The notes under the pieces are model-generated. The model did no database searches and was not told the origin of the DNA. It saw only the letters and a program-made list of their open reading frames with translations. DNA of 64,000 nt, taken from contig JAKUCV010002895.1 of NCBI GenBank assembly GCA_028386065.3, positions 60,516-124,515 of the forward strand, given 5' to 3'. Shown here piece by piece: positions 60,710-64,000 of this stretch (position 1 is its first letter; each line of letters begins with the position of its first letter). This stretch comes from Turnera subulata. Its lineage: Eukaryota > Streptophyta > Magnoliopsida > Malpighiales > Passifloraceae. A program made the position numbers and the translations under genes.

Positions 60710-62410
60710 GATGGAGAAAATAGTATTTTCTGTCCTTACACTTTATCGATTTTGCGTTTGTTGTCCCTCTTCGTTTAATTTCACTCAATGTGTCCCTGAA
60801 CTTTCGATTTGCCGGGTCACATTGTCCATTTTACTTCCTACAGCCGGTTAATAGTTGTGGTATTGACACGTGTTGCATGGGCCCATGATCTGTCTATTTT
60901 TCTTTTTCTTCCAAATTTTAATTTTCTAAAAAAAAATCTTATTTGGAGTAAAATAAATTAATTTTTTATAATTAAAAACAGATCCACACACTAATAACTG
61001 GGAACATGTGAGTGATTTGGTACCTTTTTTAAACGATATCGTTTAAAAATATTTCCTTTGTTTTCCAGAGTTTAACTTAAAAAAGCCATTCTTTAATTTA
61101 AATAAATCATATGTAAAAAAAAAAATGGGATCGATTTACTTCTTTTTCTTCTCCCTTTTGTTTTCTTTCTCTCCTAATCTAAACCCTACCCCCACTGCGT
61201 CGCCGTACCGGCGCTGCCATCACGCCCAACAATTCATCCACCATTCCACACCTCATATCCCTTCTCTTCCCTTCCCCTTTCTTGATAGGGCATTGATGGA
61301 GAGGCGCGAATTCAAGGCACACGACTATGGCGACGGACGGTGAAGCCGATGTTGGGTCTTGGTAGACCCACAGTTGCCATGTCTACTGCAGACGGACCCA
61401 GTAACCGATGATTTGACGATCCCAACGGCAACAGGAGGATACCAACGGCAACAGATGGTGGAGCTCGACCCTACATCTACCTTCAATTGGAATGAATACC
61501 TCGACCTTCGTCTCCATAACTCTCCACCTCTCTTCCTTAAATCAACAAGGCCAAGAGATTGGAGGCTGAATCGAAGGAGAGGAGAGAAGGGAGACTTGTG
61601 AGTTCTTAACCCACCTTAGTTCGTCGCCCGCGCCGGCGACTTCACTGGAATGAACCTCAGGTTTTTATTTTGGAGCAGAAGAGGGAGATTTAGGGAGAAA
61701 GAGATGCGATGGTGGGCTGGTGGCGACTACGAGTGGAAGATGGTGGTGGCCAGGGGAGTGGGTTTTGGAGGAGGGCGGTTAGGGGTTTTCCGATGAGTTC
61801 TGGGGGTCGTTGAGGAGTTCAGGTTGGGTTGGAGAGAGCGTGAGGTTGGTTCCAGGGGACGAATCATCAGAGATCGGAGGGATTTGTGGTGGCTCTGATG
61901 CTACTGACGGTGGTGCTTCCAGTTGGTTCTCTAGACGGTAATTCAAAAGCAATTTTGGTTCTCTGGACAGGTAATTCAAAAGCAATTTTCTTGTTCATTT
62001 TGATTCTTATGATTGTGGTGATGGTGGTTGTTTTGGTATCTTGTGTGGGTTAGATTTTTGGCTATGGATATGGATTCGACGAAGGGAGAAGCAACGAGGA
62101 GGGGTGGTGAAATTGTTTTTTTTTTTTGGAAAACAACATTTTTTGGGAATTTATTTAACTAAAATAAGGTTTTTAGAAATCTAATTTTCGGAAAATGAAA
62201 AAGGATTAAAAGAATTTAAAAAATTGGTAACTATGGGCCCCATATGACACGTGTCAACACTGTGCAAACCTACCAGCTGTAAGAGGTAAAATGGACAAGA
62301 TAGCCCGATAAATTGTAAATTCAGGGACATATTGAGCGAAATTAAACGAGGAGGGACATCAAATGAGAAATTAAAAAAATATAAGGACATAAAAAACTAT
62401 TTACTCCATC
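60710..62410. mobile_element. Long-TIR element, probably Mutator-like (MULE/MITE)
   Basis: The left end (60710 to about 60885) and right end (about 62236-62410) are inverted copies of about 175 bp. Shared words include GATGGAG, TCGTTTAATTTC, TGTCCCTGAA, TTGTCCATTTTAC and TTGACACGTGT. Long TIRs suggest a Mutator-like element. No 9-bp duplication could be recognised and no transposase is present in the 1.35-kb interior, which is pyrimidine-rich then GC-rich. Confidence 0.65.
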
Positions 62411-62455
62411 AGGGTGTGGCAGGCACCCAAATGAAACTTCCAGCTTTTGAAGAGT

Positions 62456-64000
62456 CACTACAAGAAATTTGTCATTGGAGATGAAAATTTTTGTCTCCAA
62501 TAAGTGATTTTTCGTCACCAAAGAAAATAGGATACGCTTTTTTTCCGTCACACGACTCGTCCCTAGATCCTTGTCGCCAAAAGGTTTAGGGACGAAACCA
62601 AGGATTTCGTACCCAAAAATTATCTTATTTACATACGAAAATTTTTAGTGTCCCTAAAAAAATTATTTAGGGACGCAAAAATCCGTCACTCATGGTCTGC
62701 TTTATTTGTCACTAAACACTATTTTCGTCACCATTTCTCTAATATGATAAGTTAAATTTTCGCTTTTTGGGGACAAANAATTTTTGTGATGGAAAATTTC
62801 GTCACCTATCATTAACATTTATTAGTCACCTAATTGCTCAATTCATCACCTAATTGTTGAAGGAATGAATTCTTAGGAGACGAATTTTGTTCATCACCAA
62901 ATTTCTATGAATTTTATGATGAAAATATTCATCATGCATGATTAATTTTTATGTGTCACTAAATTATTACTTCCGTCTCCTAAATGTTGATAGAATCAGT
63001 CAATAGATGACGAATTCTTGTTCATCAGTATTGTCTACCAACTTTTATGATGAAAAAATTTCGTCACGCATTGTTAACATTCATTTGTCACCAACTTATT
63101 AGTGTCATTACCTAATTGTTTGAAGAAAATACGCCATTTGAGACGAAAAACTTTGTCCTGAATGGTGCTTAGATTTCATCACCAAAGTTCAAAGAGAATA
63201 AAAATATCATGTAGAAATTCTACATTAGAACATTTAAAGCTCTAGACAAAAACCATAACATATGAAAGTTTTTGTGTTTCAGTGGACAATGCATATGATT
63301 CTAATTTAGCCGATTCTCTGGACTCTCCTTTGTATTTCTATTCCCGCTTTTTTGTTCAATAATGAAGCTGCTGGGATTGGAAGCCAAAGTGTTCCTGACA
63401 AGAGAAGATAAAAAATTTCATATTAGATCTATCCTAATTCTAGGGTTACAAGAACAAATCGAATAGAAACATTGCTAGTCAAAAGACATATTACACTTAA
63501 AATGAATTTTACCTAAATCATTAGGATTGATGCAGATCCATATAGAGAAGTGATAGCTTAGCCAACCATTCCTGCAAAATAAAGAATAAGAACAAGAGTT
63601 TTAAGAGAGAAATACAACAATAGAAGAAAGAGGAAGGAGGAGAGGAAGAGGAAATAAAGAATAAAAGTAAAAGTTTTAAGAGAGAAATACAGCAGTGGAA
63701 AAAAGAAGGAGAAGGAGAGGAAGAGGAAATAAAGAATAGGAACAAGAGTTTTAAGAGAGAAATACAACAATTGAAGAAAGAGGGAGAAGGAGAGAAAGAG
63801 AAGGCGACTAACGTAATGGACTAGAGTCAGTTTAGGGTTTTAATAGTAGAACTTCCTATTTGTCTTGGAAATCTTTTAATGTAATCACGCTATTCGCGGC
63901 AAGAGTTAAATTATTTCCTTTTTTTTCCTTCCTAGGTTAATTTTGATGGGCTTAACACGAGTGTCTTTATAATTTAATTACTCAAAATGACCAATTGTAA
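62456..64000. mobile_element. One end of a CACTA (En/Spm) transposon, running off the window
   Basis: The terminus CACTACAAGAAA at 62456 is the hallmark end of plant CACTA elements. It is followed by about 700 bp of repeated subterminal words in both orientations (GTCACCAAA, GACGAAA, CGTCACC), as in transposase binding arrays. The matching end TTTCTTGTAGTG is not found before 64000, so the right boundary is unknown and 64000 is only the window edge. No transposase is recognised. Base 62778 is N. Confidence 0.7.
63581..63805. repeat. Three-copy 75-bp tandem repeat
   Basis: Units start at 63581, 63656 and 63731. Each begins AAAGAATA and contains GTTTTAAGAGAGAAATAC followed by a GA-rich tract. 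Confidence 0.92.

Noticed and set aside
61125..61601. Plus-strand frames inside the long-TIR element
   Set aside because: Pyrimidine-rich and GC-rich filler; no domain and no conserved start context.

Overview
This is plant nuclear DNA, most likely from a eudicot. It has spliced genes with GT-AG introns, four plant gene families (WAK-like kinase, JINGUBANG-type WD40 protein, USP-domain kinase, CYP82 P450), AT-rich intergenic DNA, and a heavy load of LTR retrotransposons and DNA transposons. No bacterial-type operons, CRISPR arrays, rRNA or tRNA genes were seen.

Layout. 0.7-6.4 kb: an intact Ty3/gypsy chromovirus with nearly identical 232-bp LTRs. It interrupts an open frame on the minus strand that may be a host terminal exon. 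7.3-11 kb: a three-exon WAKL14-like receptor kinase (minus). 11-17.4 kb: AT-rich DNA with a 1.56-kb Harbinger-type element (TSD TAA) and a 1.0-kb hAT-type element (8-bp TSD). 17.4-22 kb: a Ty1/copia element with non-canonical TA...CT LTR ends and two in-frame TGA codons. 22.2-22.5 kb: a small plant protein of unknown function. 23.4-27.4 kb: an old, minus-oriented copia element with a LINE endonuclease fragment. 27.8-40.1 kb: a nest of three roughly 3-kb solo-LTR-like elements of one family. Each has its own 5-bp target duplication, and the nest lies between the degenerate inverted ends of an older element. 43.2-44.6 kb: a JINGUBANG-like WD40 gene (plus). 46.0-50.7 kb: an eight-exon USP plus kinase gene (minus). 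51.1-51.7 kb: a LINE RNase H remnant. 53.4-55.4 kb: a two-exon CYP82-type P450 (minus). 56.3-60.0 kb: a 3.66-kb Harbinger element with decayed transposase pieces and a decayed copy of a VID27/CYPRO4 gene. 60.7-62.4 kb: a MULE-like long-TIR element. 62.46 kb to the end: one terminus of a CACTA element.

The host genes do not form a pathway; they are ordinary single plant loci separated by repeats. Exon joins for the three spliced genes were worked out by hand. All close in frame and match family architecture: 681 aa WAKL14-like, 730 aa USP-kinase, 536 aa P450.

The most unusual signal is in the nested LTR family. Each copy carries, at the same internal position, a tandem array of short hairpins. 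Stem bases differ between repeat units but mostly change in compensating pairs, and the unit sequence differs between copies. A 38-bp block is almost unchanged in all three copies although the surrounding DNA has diverged.
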